Counted from the first letter of the stretch, positions 47,601 through 58,386 are shown. The stretch: 64,000 nt of DNA from Lactuca virosa (GCA_928212115.1 CAKMRJ010005523.1:140830621-140894620); one strand, 5' to 3'. Numbers and translations are program-made. Notes: a model not told the origin generated them from the sequence alone.

Positions 47601-49297
47601 CGCAACCCTGCTGAAAGTAGCATCTCGCTCTCGCCGCTGAACACATAATCGGTCCGCTATGTGGCCTCTCGCCCTGAATTACTAACTCTCCCCCACTAGG
47701 AGTGCGAACCCTCACTAACTGCAGTTCACAATCAATCACTGCCCCATTGGGGCTCAACCAATCCATACCCACTATGACCTTATTCCCTCGCAGGGGAATA
47801 GGAACCAGATCTACTGAAAAATGCTCATTAAATAACCGCAGCGAACACCCCCTATGTACCCTCGCGACCCTGACGGTCCTGTCATCAGCTATCTCAATCT
47901 CAAGTGGACGGTCCAGCTCCCCCGGAGCTCTGCTAAACCGCTTGCTAAGTGCAAGCAAGACAAACGATCGGGTGGCCCCCGAATCAAACAATACTATAGC
48001 TGAAATGTCGTTCACTAAGAACGGCCCTGAATACAAACATATAATCATGAGAAATAATCAATATTAAATACAGAGATAAGAGGAAAATACATACCCGTCA
48101 CCACATCAGGAGTCGCCCGCGCCTCCTCTGCTGTCATCTGGAAAGCTCTACCCTTCGCCACTGGCGTCTCAGTCTGATCCTGACGGCCGTCTGTAATCCT
48201 CAAGGTAGCAGGGGCAGGTGCTGCCACCTTCCCTGCTGCTGCTAAACTCGGGCACTTTTTTTATGTCCCCTCTGATTGCAATGGAAGCAAATCAGATCAG
48301 CTGTTGTGGTGGTGGTGGTGGCTGTACAATCTCTACTCATATGCCCGGTCCGACCGCACTTGTAGCAGCCGGAGATCCCTGCCTTGCACGCCCCATCGTG
48401 CAATCTCCCACACTTGCCACACCTACTGTGGCTCTGCTGTCCTCTGGATCTGTGATCCGATACCTTGGGATTTTTGCCCGAACTCCCTGTGCCAGATGCC
48501 GCCTCTGGCTTCCTCTTCTTCTCCATCTCCAAATCTATCTCTCTCTCACGAGCCCGCGCAATCATGTCATCCAGCGTTTTACAGCTGGACCGGCTCACAA
48601 ACTGTCTGATATCACTCCTCAACATCTCATGATAACGAGCCTTCTTCATCTCCTCATCAGCCGCATACTGAGGAACGAGAAGAGCCCTCTCCCTGAACTT
48701 GGCGGTAATCTCCACCACAGTCTCAGTAGTCTGAGTAAGATCCTGAAACTCCCTCGCTAACTACTGCACCTCGATAACCGGTGCAAACTCGGCTCTGAAC
48801 CTGGTAGTGAAATTGATCTAGGTCATCGCATCAAGAGCTGCGTCATCTCCCATGGAATGTCCGATCTCCTCCCACCAATCTCGTGCCCTGTCCTTTAGGA
48901 GACAGTATGCTAGTCTGACCTTGTCCCCCTCGGGACATCTGCTGGTGCGGAATGCATTGGCGACATCCGCCAACCACCTGGTACTCGCAATGGGATCCCG
49001 CGCCCCATGGTAGTCAGGAGCTCCACATGCTCTGAACTCCCTGAAAGTGAGGGTGCGCGACCCCATCATGGCTGCCACCTCAGCACGGAATGTGCTCAAC
49101 TTCTCGTCCATCAGCTCCAAAATACCCTCCTTGATTGAACCAAAGATCACAGGAGTCTGGTCGAGTATGATGCGAGTAACCTCTGAGGAGAGAAACTCCC
49201 TAGTCTGCTCATCCACATGCTCGACCCACGAGCCTGATCCCGATCCCTCACCGGCACCTGAACTGCCGACTGCTGGTTTAGGGCGTAAAACCACCAT
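44686..49297 (-). pseudogene. RT-D gag-pol polyprotein with few stops
   Basis: Gag starts at 49297 (MVVLRPKPAVG), the Met after FRM in the longer frame. Knuckles CGKCGRLHDGAC, CYKCGRTGHMSRDC (48326-48367) and CFHCNQRGHKKS follow, with a one-base slip in an A-run near 48258. An intron-like segment is at 48027-48094. Protease IVLFDSGATRSF has Asp at about 47984. RT has FIDD (46969-46980). RNase H and integrase form one open 561-residue frame (44908-46593) with the HHCC finger, SDRDVRFTSRFW and GQSERTIQTLED. The chromodomain (YIERPVAILDMK to YPELF) ends at 44686. Stops: TAG for Trp at 48818-48820, TAG for Gln near 48764, TGA for Arg near 47006, TAG for Gln near 46619 and TAG near 44906. Dead as written but close to intact. 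Confidence 0.93.
48027..48094 (-). other. Candidate gag-protease intron of RT-D
   Basis: 68 nt, GTATGT...TTCAG on the minus strand. Unspliced, the gag frame reaches TGA inside it at 48045-48047; spliced, VVTG joins GPFLVN in frame. The length is not a multiple of three, so removal is needed to fuse gag with pol. Confidence 0.78.
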
Positions 49298-49298
49298 T

Positions 49299-50030
49299 CT
49301 GAAAACACATAATGACAATGTCAGGAATACAGATATAACTCGAGGGATCGCTACTACTACAAGTTTCTTTGGCCTCATCTCAGCCTTCCTTGATTCGAGT
49401 ACGGATCCTCTACTTTTAGTAGTACGGGCCCATACTACCTTCCACATCTATCCGTACTTTCCTCAAGAACTGCCTTGACTCCACCAAGTCCCTTTTACTA
49501 CCACTGCTCTCTGCTACACTCATCCTAGGTTTGCCCTAGGGTGATCACCAACCCACTCTCCGCTATCAGCTGCACAAGAAGTCCCGGCTACCTCCCCCTA
49601 ACTAGCTCGTGAATACTATTACATATCACTAAGACTAGATAATTCTTCGAATGAGAGATCCTATCCTACAACGGTTGGACTCAGACAAGAGCTGCGCAAT
49701 AGAGCTAGACCTAACCTTCTGAAATTATTTAATCCTCACAATATGTAACGTAACATATTCATTTACTAGTTAGTGAAAGATAACTAAGAATCCTAAAAGC
49801 ACAAAGCAAGCAGCATTCGAGCATCGAGTACACATAATCAAGCATATACTACTCTGGCTATCATACTGACAATTATGTACTAGCATGCAGTTTTCATAGA
49901 GCTGAAACACATATAACAGGCACATAAGGCATCCTTCCTAGATCCTTAGTCCTAATCTAGCATGATGTTCTAATAAAGTTGATAATCATAACATAGCATA
50001 AACTCGTATGGATAATTTGGGAGTACTTAC
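49299..50030 (-). other. Possible leader intron of RT-D
   Basis: On the minus strand GTAAGT starts at 50030 and a pyrimidine-rich TGTGTTTTCAG ends at 49299, two bases before the gag ATG. This 732-nt interval fills most of the leader. Motif evidence only. Confidence 0.35.
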
Positions 50031-50227
50031 TTGAGCTCAGCTGATTGCATACACCACACCCTTTTCTTTTTCAAATTCTTTCGCTTTTCTAAAATCTTTT
50101 CTCTTTTTCAAAAATTGTTTTCTTTTCTCAAAATCTTTTGTAAACATTTTTCTCTTGAAAATTTTATACCACTTCCTTAGTTTGAGTTCAGACACACCCG
50201 AGAGTGTGCCCGAATCCCTCAAACCAA

Positions 50228-50240
50228 GGCTCTGATACCA
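50228..50240 (-). other. RT-D primer binding site (initiator Met tRNA)
   Basis: The minus strand reads TGGTATCAGAGCC just inside the 5' LTR. Confidence 0.93.
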
Positions 50241-50577
50241 ACTTGTAACATCCCAAAAATACAACCCAAAATTTTTTGTTTGAAAACTTTACTAAACCAT
50301 AATATCAAACATTAAAAGATAAAACCATGAATCATGTATCTCAAAATGTCATAATAAATTTATCAAATTGAAACTAGTATTAAGATCATATCAAAATATC
50401 AGAGTCTAACTCCCAGGCTAAAACCGTGGTGTGTGCCATGCCATCATCCCGAGCCCTTCCCTTTGCTAGCTGAAGTACCTGAAACCAAAACTGAAACTGT
50501 AATCACGAAGCTTAGTGAGCTCCCCCAAACTACCACATACCATCCAATAACATATAAAGCACATACTGGGCCTCGCC

Positions 50578-50795
50578 CACTGCATCGAACCGAAGTCCGG
50601 AACTGACTAGGGCCTTGCCCACTGCATCGGACCGAAGTTCGGAACTGACTAGGGTCTTGCCCACTGCATCGGACCGAAGTTCGGAACTGACTAGGGCCTT
50701 GCCCGCTGCATCGGACCGAAGTCCGGAACTACTAGGGCCTTGCCCACTGCATCGGACCGAAGTCCGGAACTGCATCAGACCGAAGTCCGGAACTG
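50578..50795 (-). repeat. 42-bp tandem repeat with UUCG hairpins, 5' LTR of RT-D
   Basis: Six units, one more than the 3' LTR. Perfect CGGACCGAAGTCCG at 50712-50725 and 50753-50766; the other four have one changed base. Confidence 0.85.
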
Positions 50796-52162
50796 ACTGA
50801 ACATAGCATAACATAATCATATCATATAATATGAACACATATACTGCATACTGCATCGGACCATAGTCCGAGACACATAACACATACCATGCCCGTCTCA
50901 CAAAGATACCAAGCATACTGAACTACTGCATCAGACTGTAGTCCGGAACTACTGCTAACTAAACGGGTCGGCATTGTGGCCGTAGACCCGTTCCTACTGG
51001 AAGGAAACTCACCTCCTAAGGCTGGCTGCTGAAATGCTGCTCGGGAACTGTCTGACTGCTGCTCCGATAACTCCCCGACTATAATTCCCAAAAGACACTT
51101 AATCAGACACTGATAACTAATCTTAGGGTAAAGTGACTATTTTACCCCCTGGTCAAAGTCAACAATCCGTTGACCTGACTCGCCGAGTTGGGCCGCCAAC
51201 TCGTCGAGTCCCTATCTTTCCTTCTACTCCCCTTCCCGACTTTACTCGTCGAATTTAGCGAAGACTTGACGATTTCTCCTTCTATAATAACATCAAGTCA
51301 ACCTTTATCTGACTCGCCGAGTTGTATGAACAACTCGTCGAGTCTCCTTCATCATATGAACACGTCCAGTCTGTGACTCGCCGAGTTGTATGAACAACTC
51401 GTGGAGTCTGTTCTTATGGGTAAGGAGATTGCCTTGGACTCGCCGAGTCAGGGCGTAGACTCGCCGAGTCCCTCTACACTCAGATCCATGTCTTAACTCA
51501 CTGAGTCTTTACTCCACTCACTAACAGACTCGCTACTACTGAACAGGGAATCTAAGACTCGCGACCGGACTCGCCGAGTCCGAAGAACGACTCGTCGAGT
51601 CCTTTGCATGTAGTTTCTATTCAGCCGGATCTAATCAGTTTTAGTGCATCCAATTCATAGATCTGGGTTTCTGGGACAATCTGAACACGTCAAGTTGCTA
51701 ACTTTACGTGTATCCATGATGCAATGAAGCAATAACACTCAAACTTGGCTATAATGGGGGTTACTTGTCAAGAACAAGGTCATGGCTGCCAAAAGGTGGC
51801 CTTCTTGAGCTCCTGGAACTCAAGAGGGGCTAGATCCGAGATATGGCTTGATTACAAAGCTTCATCACTAGGGATTTGGGGTTTTTGAGCTCAAAACCAT
51901 CAATTTGGGGACAAACTAGATCTAGCAATACAATAACCAAGATGAAAGCTTTATTACCAGAAAGGATGGCCAAAGAGGAGTATAATCTGGATCTACTTCT
52001 TCTTCCTTGAGTTCTTCTACCTTCTCCTTCTTCTTCTTGCTCAACAATGCACCAAGATTCCTTCATAAGGGCAAAAATCACTCACACACACTTTAAGGAG
52101 GCTAGGGTTTCGAGAATAAGTCTCTGAGAGGTGAAGGAGGCTGGTTTGGGGCTATAATGGTG

Positions 52163-52195
52163 TTTAAATAGGGTACACTCCCTGAAATTAGGGCT
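52163..52195 (-). promoter_or_regulatory. RT-D LTR core promoter
   Basis: On the minus strand AGCCCTAATTTCAGGG is followed by GTGTACCC and TATTTAAAC. Same order and spacing as the RT-A module, with a weaker TATA and a degenerate telo-box palindrome. Confidence 0.6.
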
Positions 52196-52450
52196 TCATC
52201 CAGACTGGCGGACTCACAGAGTCCAGAAATATGGACTCGTCGAGTCGCCACTCCTACTCCACGTGCTAACTCGCTGCTACTCGACGAGTTAGGGCCACTG
52301 ACTCGTCGAGTAGCTTCTAAACTAAAACTAAAAATAATGATTTAAATGCATACCAGGAACGGGGCGTTACACTTGTCATGCCTCTTGCTCTTATATTTTA
52401 TAAGCATCTCCAGCTCTCTTTCTAAAATACATCAAAACAACATCTAATAA

Positions 52451-52843
52451 TTAAAGCGGAAAGCTTTTTGCACAAACTAAAAATAAAACAAAAGAAAAAC
52501 TTACAAATAACATGAAAACCAAACGTCGGGTTGCCTCATGCAAATCACTTCTTTTTGTGGGAACCGTAAGCCGAACACCACCCCTCACTTTAGTTTTTTC
52601 AGTGATTTGGAAGGGTACCTCCTTGTTCACCTTTAGTTCGTGCCTCCTTCTCTTGTAATTAACCACTTTCTTCTTATATGGCTTCTTTTCTTCATTTTGC
52701 TTTGAGCTTTCCCCTGGTTCAACCTTTTTGTAATCCTTTTGTTTTACAACTTGTTGTACTTTCATTTCACCTTTAACTTTATTACCATTCTTAGAAGTAG
52801 CTTTCTCTTTTACCCTTGCCCTTCCTAAGTTTTCCTTCTTCAT
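52451..52843 (-). CDS. Unrecognised lysine-rich ORF, doubtful
   Basis: A 130-residue frame, rich in Lys, Glu and Arg in its first 90 residues (KKPYKKKVVNYKRRRHE) and ending in a hydrophobic stretch (FMLFVSFSFVLFLV). I do not recognise a family. It lies downstream of the Athila-like protease remnant on the same strand, so it may be a decayed part of that element. No upstream promoter or splice evidence. A host exon cannot be excluded. Confidence 0.2.
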   Translation of the reverse strand: MKKENLGRARVKEKATSKNGNKVKGEMKVQQVVKQKDYKKVEPGESSKQNEEKKPYKKKVVNYKRRRHELKVNKEVPFQITEKTKVRGGVRLTVPTKRSDLHEATRRLVFMLFVSFSFVLFLVCAKSFPL

Positions 52844-53135
52844 ACCATACTCTTTTTCATCTCACCCATTAAACACTAAGCTTGCTTTAGATCTTTTCGA
52901 TTTCTGGAACTCTTCAGATTTAGGATTTTTAGGAAAAAGTTCAGACCTTTTCTTATTTGGAGAGGCTTTAACATAAATATAAAATTTTCACATAAAACAG
53001 TCACGCCGCGGTCAGATAGAGAATCATGTCATGAATATGAAGTTTCTTTAAATTCAATTTGATATTGATCTTCATGTCGTTGTGCGTAAACTGCAAAGTT
53101 GTGTCACAAAACTATTATGGGATCGTATTTTGCAT
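52844..53135. other. No feature seen
   Basis: AT-rich interval between the lysine-rich ORF and the protease remnant; possibly more decayed Athila-like sequence on the minus strand. Confidence 0.4.
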
Positions 53136-53897
53136 TTATTCTTCCATTAGCCTCTCTAGCTCCATAAGTTCATTATCATCATAAAAGTCCTCAACTTTTT
53201 GTTCTTCTGACTCCCCCTCTAGCAGATTATCAACAATGTCCATAAAGAACACTTCATCATAATGTGATTTGGAATATCTCATCACTTGATGGACTCCAAA
53301 GGTTATATATTCGGACCCTACTTTTAGTGTTAGCTTAGAGTCATGGATATCAACTAAGGCTCTCATGGTGCTCATAAGAATTATTTGAATTTCACCATCT
53401 TCTTCCATATCGAGGATAACAAAGTCAATTGGAAAAAAACAAATTTTCCCACTTTAACGAGAAAGTCTTCTATAATGCTTAGGATAAGTAATTGACCGAT
53501 TTTCCATGTGGATAGCCACCTTTATCAGTTTCAATTTCGAGGGATCAAGATTTTTGTAGAACAAGTATTCCATTAGATTTATACTAGCTCTGAAATTGGA
53601 TATTGCATTCATTTTAGTAGAATTCCCAAACTCGCAAGGTATTGTATGGCTGCCCAGATCTCTCATCTTTGTTGGAATTTTACGCATCACGGTTGCTGAA
53701 CATTGTTAATTTAGAATGACACTTAAGGCTGGATCTAATTTCTTTCTATTAATAAGTAGGTCTTTGATGAATTTTGCATATTTCGACATTTGATCTATTG
53801 TGTCGATGAAAGGCACGTTTATCGAAAGGGATGTGATCTGTTCCAAGGAACTTCTTTTGCTCTTATTCGTGTTGGAGCTACTTTTATCTTCCCATAA
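53136..53897 (-). pseudogene. Athila-like gag-protease remnant (G)
   Basis: Minus-strand Ty3/gypsy fragment of the Athila/Tat type. Readable from right to left: gag tail (INVPFIDTIDQMSKYAKFIKD), then PTKMRDLGSHTIPC, the retropepsin region NFRASINLM, NRSITYP, ILDMEEDGEIQIIL, MRALVDIHDSKLTLKVGSE and a Glu-rich linker. The two open parts 53454-53690 and 53136-53408 are in one frame with a stop between them. The family normally reads DLGASIN; here NFRASIN has replaced the catalytic Asp, so the protease is dead. RT and integrase are not found nearby. Confidence 0.75.
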
Positions 53898-53905
53898 AAG
53901 GTAGT

Positions 53906-54732
53906 GGGGATGTTATTCAGGTCAGAACCAGATTGAACCGACCTGAACCCGAATAAGCCGAAAACCGAATAAGGGTAATTACATGAACCGAAAACTGAAC
54001 CGATTAACCAATACGGGTTCGGTTCGGGTATTAATCGGTTCAGTTCGGTTATTATCCAAATAACCCGAATAAATGTACAAGATGATTAAGGACCTAATAT
54101 AACCAAAAAAACCCAAATAAACCGTATTAGGATTTTATAACCCGAATAATAGAATAACAATTTGCTTTTATACATCAACATGAAACATTCGAAGACTAAC
54201 ATAACACAATAACATAATGAAAGAATAACATTTACATAGTAGATTAACATAATGAGAATTAATTTCTTACTTGAGTTTCTTGAGTTGGAGCCCAATTTTC
54301 CATGACTAGACAAAGAAGGAATTCGTGAATCCTTAGAGACAATAGGAATGGTTGATTTTTTAAAGTTTTAAACAAGAGGAAGGATCGACAGAAGTGATTT
54401 CGAGTTTGGAAATAGATGAGAAGATTAATCGATTTTGAAACGAAGAGAATGAGAGTAGGGTTTTTGTTTCTATTATAAACGACGAGGACAGAAGTGTGAA
54501 TCGTGATTTTGATTTCTGTTGATAAAAAAAAGGAGGAATGCTTATTCGGGTCGGGTATTTAGAACCGAATAAGCTCTTATTTGGGTAACCCGAACCGAAT
54601 AACCCGAGAACAGAATAAACATAATATAGATACCCGAAACCTGAATCGAAATGCTTATTCGGGCCTAATTCGGTTTGGTTCGGTTCAGGTTTCGGTTTGG
54701 TTTGGGTTTTCGGGCCATGTTCTCATCCCTAT
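53906..54732. mobile_element. hAT-type MITE inside remnant G
   Basis: About 827 bp. Flanked by perfect AAGGTAGT repeats (53898-53905 and 54733-54740), the 8-bp duplication typical of hAT. Ends GGGGATG and CATCCCTAT are inverted. Both arms are rich in ACCGAATAA / TTATTCGGTT-like units, so much of each arm can pair with the other. No transposase. The plus-strand remnant G sequence continues on both sides. Confidence 0.75.
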
Positions 54733-54740
54733 AAGGTAGT

Positions 54741-55190
54741 GGTGGTTAGTACGGTTTTACAATGAAAATTTTCGGAATCTGGTCAGGAGTTCATGGCACG
54801 AAATCCTCTTTGCCACGACGTAATGATGAAACATGGGCATTAATTTCAAATATTTCTTTGACTTCTTCTTTAGGTCATTTTGCACTAAATGGAGAGTTAG
54901 TATTAATAATCATTAATTGTTTGGATTTTTTACCTCCCCGTGTCATGACAACTTTCACTCATGCTCTTGGATTGGTTTCGGTGTCACTCATAAGAGTATC
55001 TGGTAAACGCTCATGGATTAGTTGGGAAATTGGTCCACTTGCTTCTAGATGTTCAAGATTGAGGCTTGCAGATTCCTTAAGGTTGCTTCGGTTTTGTTGT
55101 GACGCCTCTCAGATGCCTCAACAAATCGAGTTAAAATAGCTACGAGATCCGGTTTCTTTTCTTGCTAACTTTCCTCTTATCGTTTTTTGT
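54741..55190 (-). pseudogene. Athila-like gag C-terminal remnant (G, continued)
   Basis: Minus strand, interrupted by frameshifts: RFVEASERRHNKTEATLRNLQASIL, then SQLIHERLPDT, SDTETNPRAHVKVVMTR. This is the coiled and linker part of Athila-type Gag preceding the protease, confirming that the MITE at 53906 split one element. The portion from 55037 rightwards is repeated at 58759. Confidence 0.65.
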
Positions 55191-55400
55191 ACCCTTTATA
55201 TGTCTTCCACTCCTTTTTTGGTTCCTTCAATCCATATCCTATTTGTCCCCGCTCGAATCTTTAGTTAAATATGGACCGTTACAATTGTTACAATCGAATT
55301 GTATTTTCTTTTTAGTTTTTTTTATCTTTTTATAATATAATCCTGATTATAAATATTGTTTTTTGAATTTTTAGTGATCATAACAATACTCGAGGAAAAA
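55191..55400. other. No gene seen; flank of the truncated LTR-F
   Basis: T-rich sequence on the plus strand, upstream gag region of remnant G by position. Repeated at 58912-59123. Confidence 0.5.
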
Positions 55401-56689
55401 TGTAACATCCATAAAAATCATGACAAATTTGAACTTTTTAAAACCAACCAAAAATCATATTTGTTTACCACATAGTTTTCAAAATGTGTTTAATATCAGA
55501 GTTTTCCCAAAATCATGATACAAGATACAAGGAGGTGCATGATCACGCCTTTTCCTTTCCGCGATTATCTGAGGTACCTGAAACATAACCCAAAACTCTA
55601 AGCCAAAAGCTTAGTGAGTTCCCCCAAAGTACTAACACAACATAATAATCATAATAAAATAGCAACAAAAGCATGCATACAGAACCTTCAGTATGACTGG
55701 ACCGCCTCACCGGGCCTTCAGCCTACCTGGGCCGTTCTCCGGGCCTTCGGCCGGACTGGTACGCCCTCCTGGCCTGCAGTCTATATAGGCCGCCCTGGGT
55801 CTGTTGGCCTTCAACATAAAGCAGGACAACCTTAACCTAACCATACATACACAATATCGACACACATATATAACATACAAGCATACAAATAACCAACCCA
55901 TAACCAAAACAAACAGATCTTACATATCACTAAGCATAGCATCATCCTATCTACCAGGATACAGATCTAATGGATCACTACAATACTTAATCATACGATA
56001 AACCAGGATAACAATCCAAAGGGTCGACCTTGGTGCCTTCGACCCGTAAGTACAGTGAGGAAGACTCACCTCGCAAATTGAATAGATCTGATGAGGCCCA
56101 ACTCCGAATCTCAGCTCCCTACTCGATACCAAACTCCATCAAATAACCAATTTCCATAAGAATTCCAAATACCCAAAATACCCTCAAGGTCAAACTTAGT
56201 CAGAGGTCAAGGTCAACAATCCATGTTGACCCAACACGCCGTGTTTACCAGTAAACACGTTGTATTTCATCAGCATTCAGATGGTCGGGAAAACCCCAAC
56301 CAACACGCCTTGTTTACCCGAGTTTCAGATGGTTAATAAATTAAATTGTTTTCTTCGATTCCAAGAGCTCCAAAGCTCAGATCTAGACCAAAATGCTATT
56401 AAGAAGGATAAAGTTTCCAACTATATCCTCTAGGACTTCAAAAAGGGTCCAAAAACCCAACCATAAGGCTTGGAGGTACAAGGGCTTAACCAATAAGTGC
56501 TTAATCCTTAGAGTATGAAGCCCATCCTTTTCCAAAAGAGATTCTAGCACCAAAATCATCCTAAAAGTCGGTGCTTTATAGACATGCATGTTTTGAACCC
56601 ATATTAGGTCAAAAATGGGGATTTAGGACCTAATATCCATGCATGGCATCAAAAACTCAACTATGGGCCCGATCCAAGACTTTACTAGG
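55401..56689 (-). repeat. LTR-F, truncated copy
   Basis: Starts TGTAACATCC and matches 59124-60391; about the last 520 bp are missing because RT-E sequence replaces them. Contains the same AGCTTAGTGAGTTCCCCC block and ACACGCCGTGTT palindromes (56230-56320). Confidence 0.8.
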
Positions 56690-58386
56690 AGTATGGAGAC
56701 ACTATTTACTCGGTTCCAAATTCGTGATCAAGACGGATAATATTGCGACAAGCTATTTCCAAACACAAAAGAAGTTGAGCCTGAAACAAGCCCGATGGTA
56801 AGAATTTTTAGCAGAGTTCGATTATGTGCTCGAGTATAACCGGGGAAAGCTAACGTCGTTGCCGATGCACTAAGTTGCAAAGGCACCCTCGCTTCAATCA
56901 CCCAAACACGATTCTTCTTGCAAGATCAGATCATACAAGGCCTAGAGCATGATCCTTTGGCCAAGAACCTGATTGCTACGACCCGAGAAGGGAAGACACG
57001 AAGATTTTGGCTTAAGGGATATCTACTCTTTACAAAAGGAGACAGGTTGTTTGTGCCAAACTGGGGCGACCTTAGACAAAGAATAATGAAGGAGTGCCAT
57101 GATTCAAAGTGGGCGGGACATCCAGGACTCAAGAGGACATAAGCATTGGTCGATAGTACCTACTATTGGCCACATATGAGGGATGATATTGAAGGTTATG
57201 TTCGGACGTGCTTGGTGTGCCAACGAGACAAAATCGAGCAAAGACAGCCATACAGACTATTGGAGTCGTTACCTACTCCTAAGGGACCATAGGAGAGTGT
57301 ATCTATGGATTACATTACGTGACTACCAAAGTCGGAAGGATGTGGGAGTATTATTGTTATCGTGGATAGGTTCTCAAAGTACGACACCTTCATACCGGCT
57401 CCAACGGATTGCACTGCGGACGAAACAGCCAAGCTATTCTTCAAGCACGTTGTAAAGTATTGGGGTGTGCCACAAATCATCATCAGTGATCGTGACCCTC
57501 GGTTCACTGGAAGATTCTGAACGGAGTTGTTCAAACAAATAGGCATGGAATTAAACTTCTCTACTAGTTTTCATCCCCAAACTAATGGGCAAACGGAGAA
57601 AGTGAATGCCCTACTGGAGTTATACTTGCGACACTATGTGAGCGCTAATCAAATAGATTGGGCGAGGCTTCTTCATATTGCTCAATTCTCTTATAATATG
57701 CAAAGAAGTGAAGCCACGGGTCAAAGTCCCTTTGAGATTGTCACAGGTCAACAACCTTTAACCCCAAATGCTTTGGCTGCAACTTATGAGGGAAATAGCC
57801 CTGTTGCTTACAAGTCGGCAAAGGAGCGCCATGAACAAGCATATATAGCTCGAACGACATTAGACAAAGTAGCTAACAAGATGAAGAAATGGGCAGATGA
57901 GAATAGAAGGCACGTAGAATTCAAAGTTGGAGACCAGGTCATGGTGAAACTTCTGCCACAACAATTCAAGACATTGAGGAAAGTACATAAGGGCCTGATG
58001 TGAAGATACGAAGGACCAATCGAAGTGATTGGGAGAGTAGGAAAAGTTTCGTATCGACTTAAACTCCCACCCAAGTTGAAGATTCATCTAGTTTTCCACG
58101 TCAGCATGCTCAATCCGTATCACAAAGACTCAGAAGATCCCCAACAAGGGATATCAAAGCGCGCACCAACAGCGGTCGTTACATCCTTCGACCGCGAGAT
58201 TAAGGAGATACTTTCGGAACGAACTATACGAAAGGGGGAGTGTCGAGCTTCAAAGAATACTTAATCAAGTGGAGGAATTTACCGAATAGTGAGGCAAGTT
58301 GGGAGTCCGAAGACTTACTATGGCAATTTCAAAATGAGACCAAGAGATACCGAGATGAAAATATGACGAGGACGTCACGAAAATAG
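56690..58386 (+). pseudogene. RT-E pol fragment: RNase H end, integrase, chromodomain
   Basis: Starts abruptly within RNase H (WRHYLLGSKF), continues through the RNase H end (NRGKANVVADAL), the integrase finger (HPGLKRT, YYWPHM, CLVCQRD), catalytic regions MDYIT, SDRDPRFTGRF and NGQTEKVNALLE, the SH3-like tail (FKVGDQVMVKLLP, KVSYRLKLPP), and a chromodomain (FKEYLIKWRNLP-like, shifted one base) that ends in TAG at 58384-58386. In-frame stops near 57139, 57291, 57320, 57518 and 58000 mostly replace Trp, Arg or Gly codons. The sequence is unlike RT-A to RT-D and belongs to another chromovirus clade. Gag, PR and RT are missing. Confidence 0.85.

Larger units (their letters stand above)
42580..52371 (-). 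mobile_element. RT-D: complete Ty3/gypsy Tekay-like chromovirus, minus strand
   Basis: LTRs 42580-44668 and 50244-52371, TGTAACATCC to GCGTTACA. Flanks GTTGT (42575-42579) and CTTGT (52372-52376) share TTGT. Primer site, polypurine tract and all domains are present. Pol is one continuous frame broken only by single stop codons, making this the best-preserved element. It shares the LTR plan and gag-PR intron with RT-A and RT-B. Confidence 0.94.
50244..52371 (-). repeat. RT-D 5' LTR
   Basis: 2128 bp, transcribed leftwards. In transcription order: palindromes near 52312-52207, promoter module (52163-52195), palindrome array (51610-51177), TTGAC boxes and GGGGTAAAATAGTC (51170-51125), UUCG hairpin array (50795-50578), then the block GGGGGAGCTCACTAAGCTTCG before the LTR end. 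Confidence 0.93.
55037..56689 (+). repeat. Direct repeat X, left copy (no RT-E insertion)
   Basis: Aligns with 58759-60391 over its length with scattered substitutions, roughly a few per cent by eye. It begins with ACTTG, the predicted target of RT-E, and here reads straight through from upstream gag sequence: an empty site. It ends at TTTACTAGG where RT-E sequence starts. Confidence 0.85.

Noticed and set aside
52451..52843. Lysine-rich ORF as a host gene
   Set aside because: No family, promoter or splice evidence, and its setting in an Athila-like remnant favours retroelement debris; kept only as a low-confidence feature.
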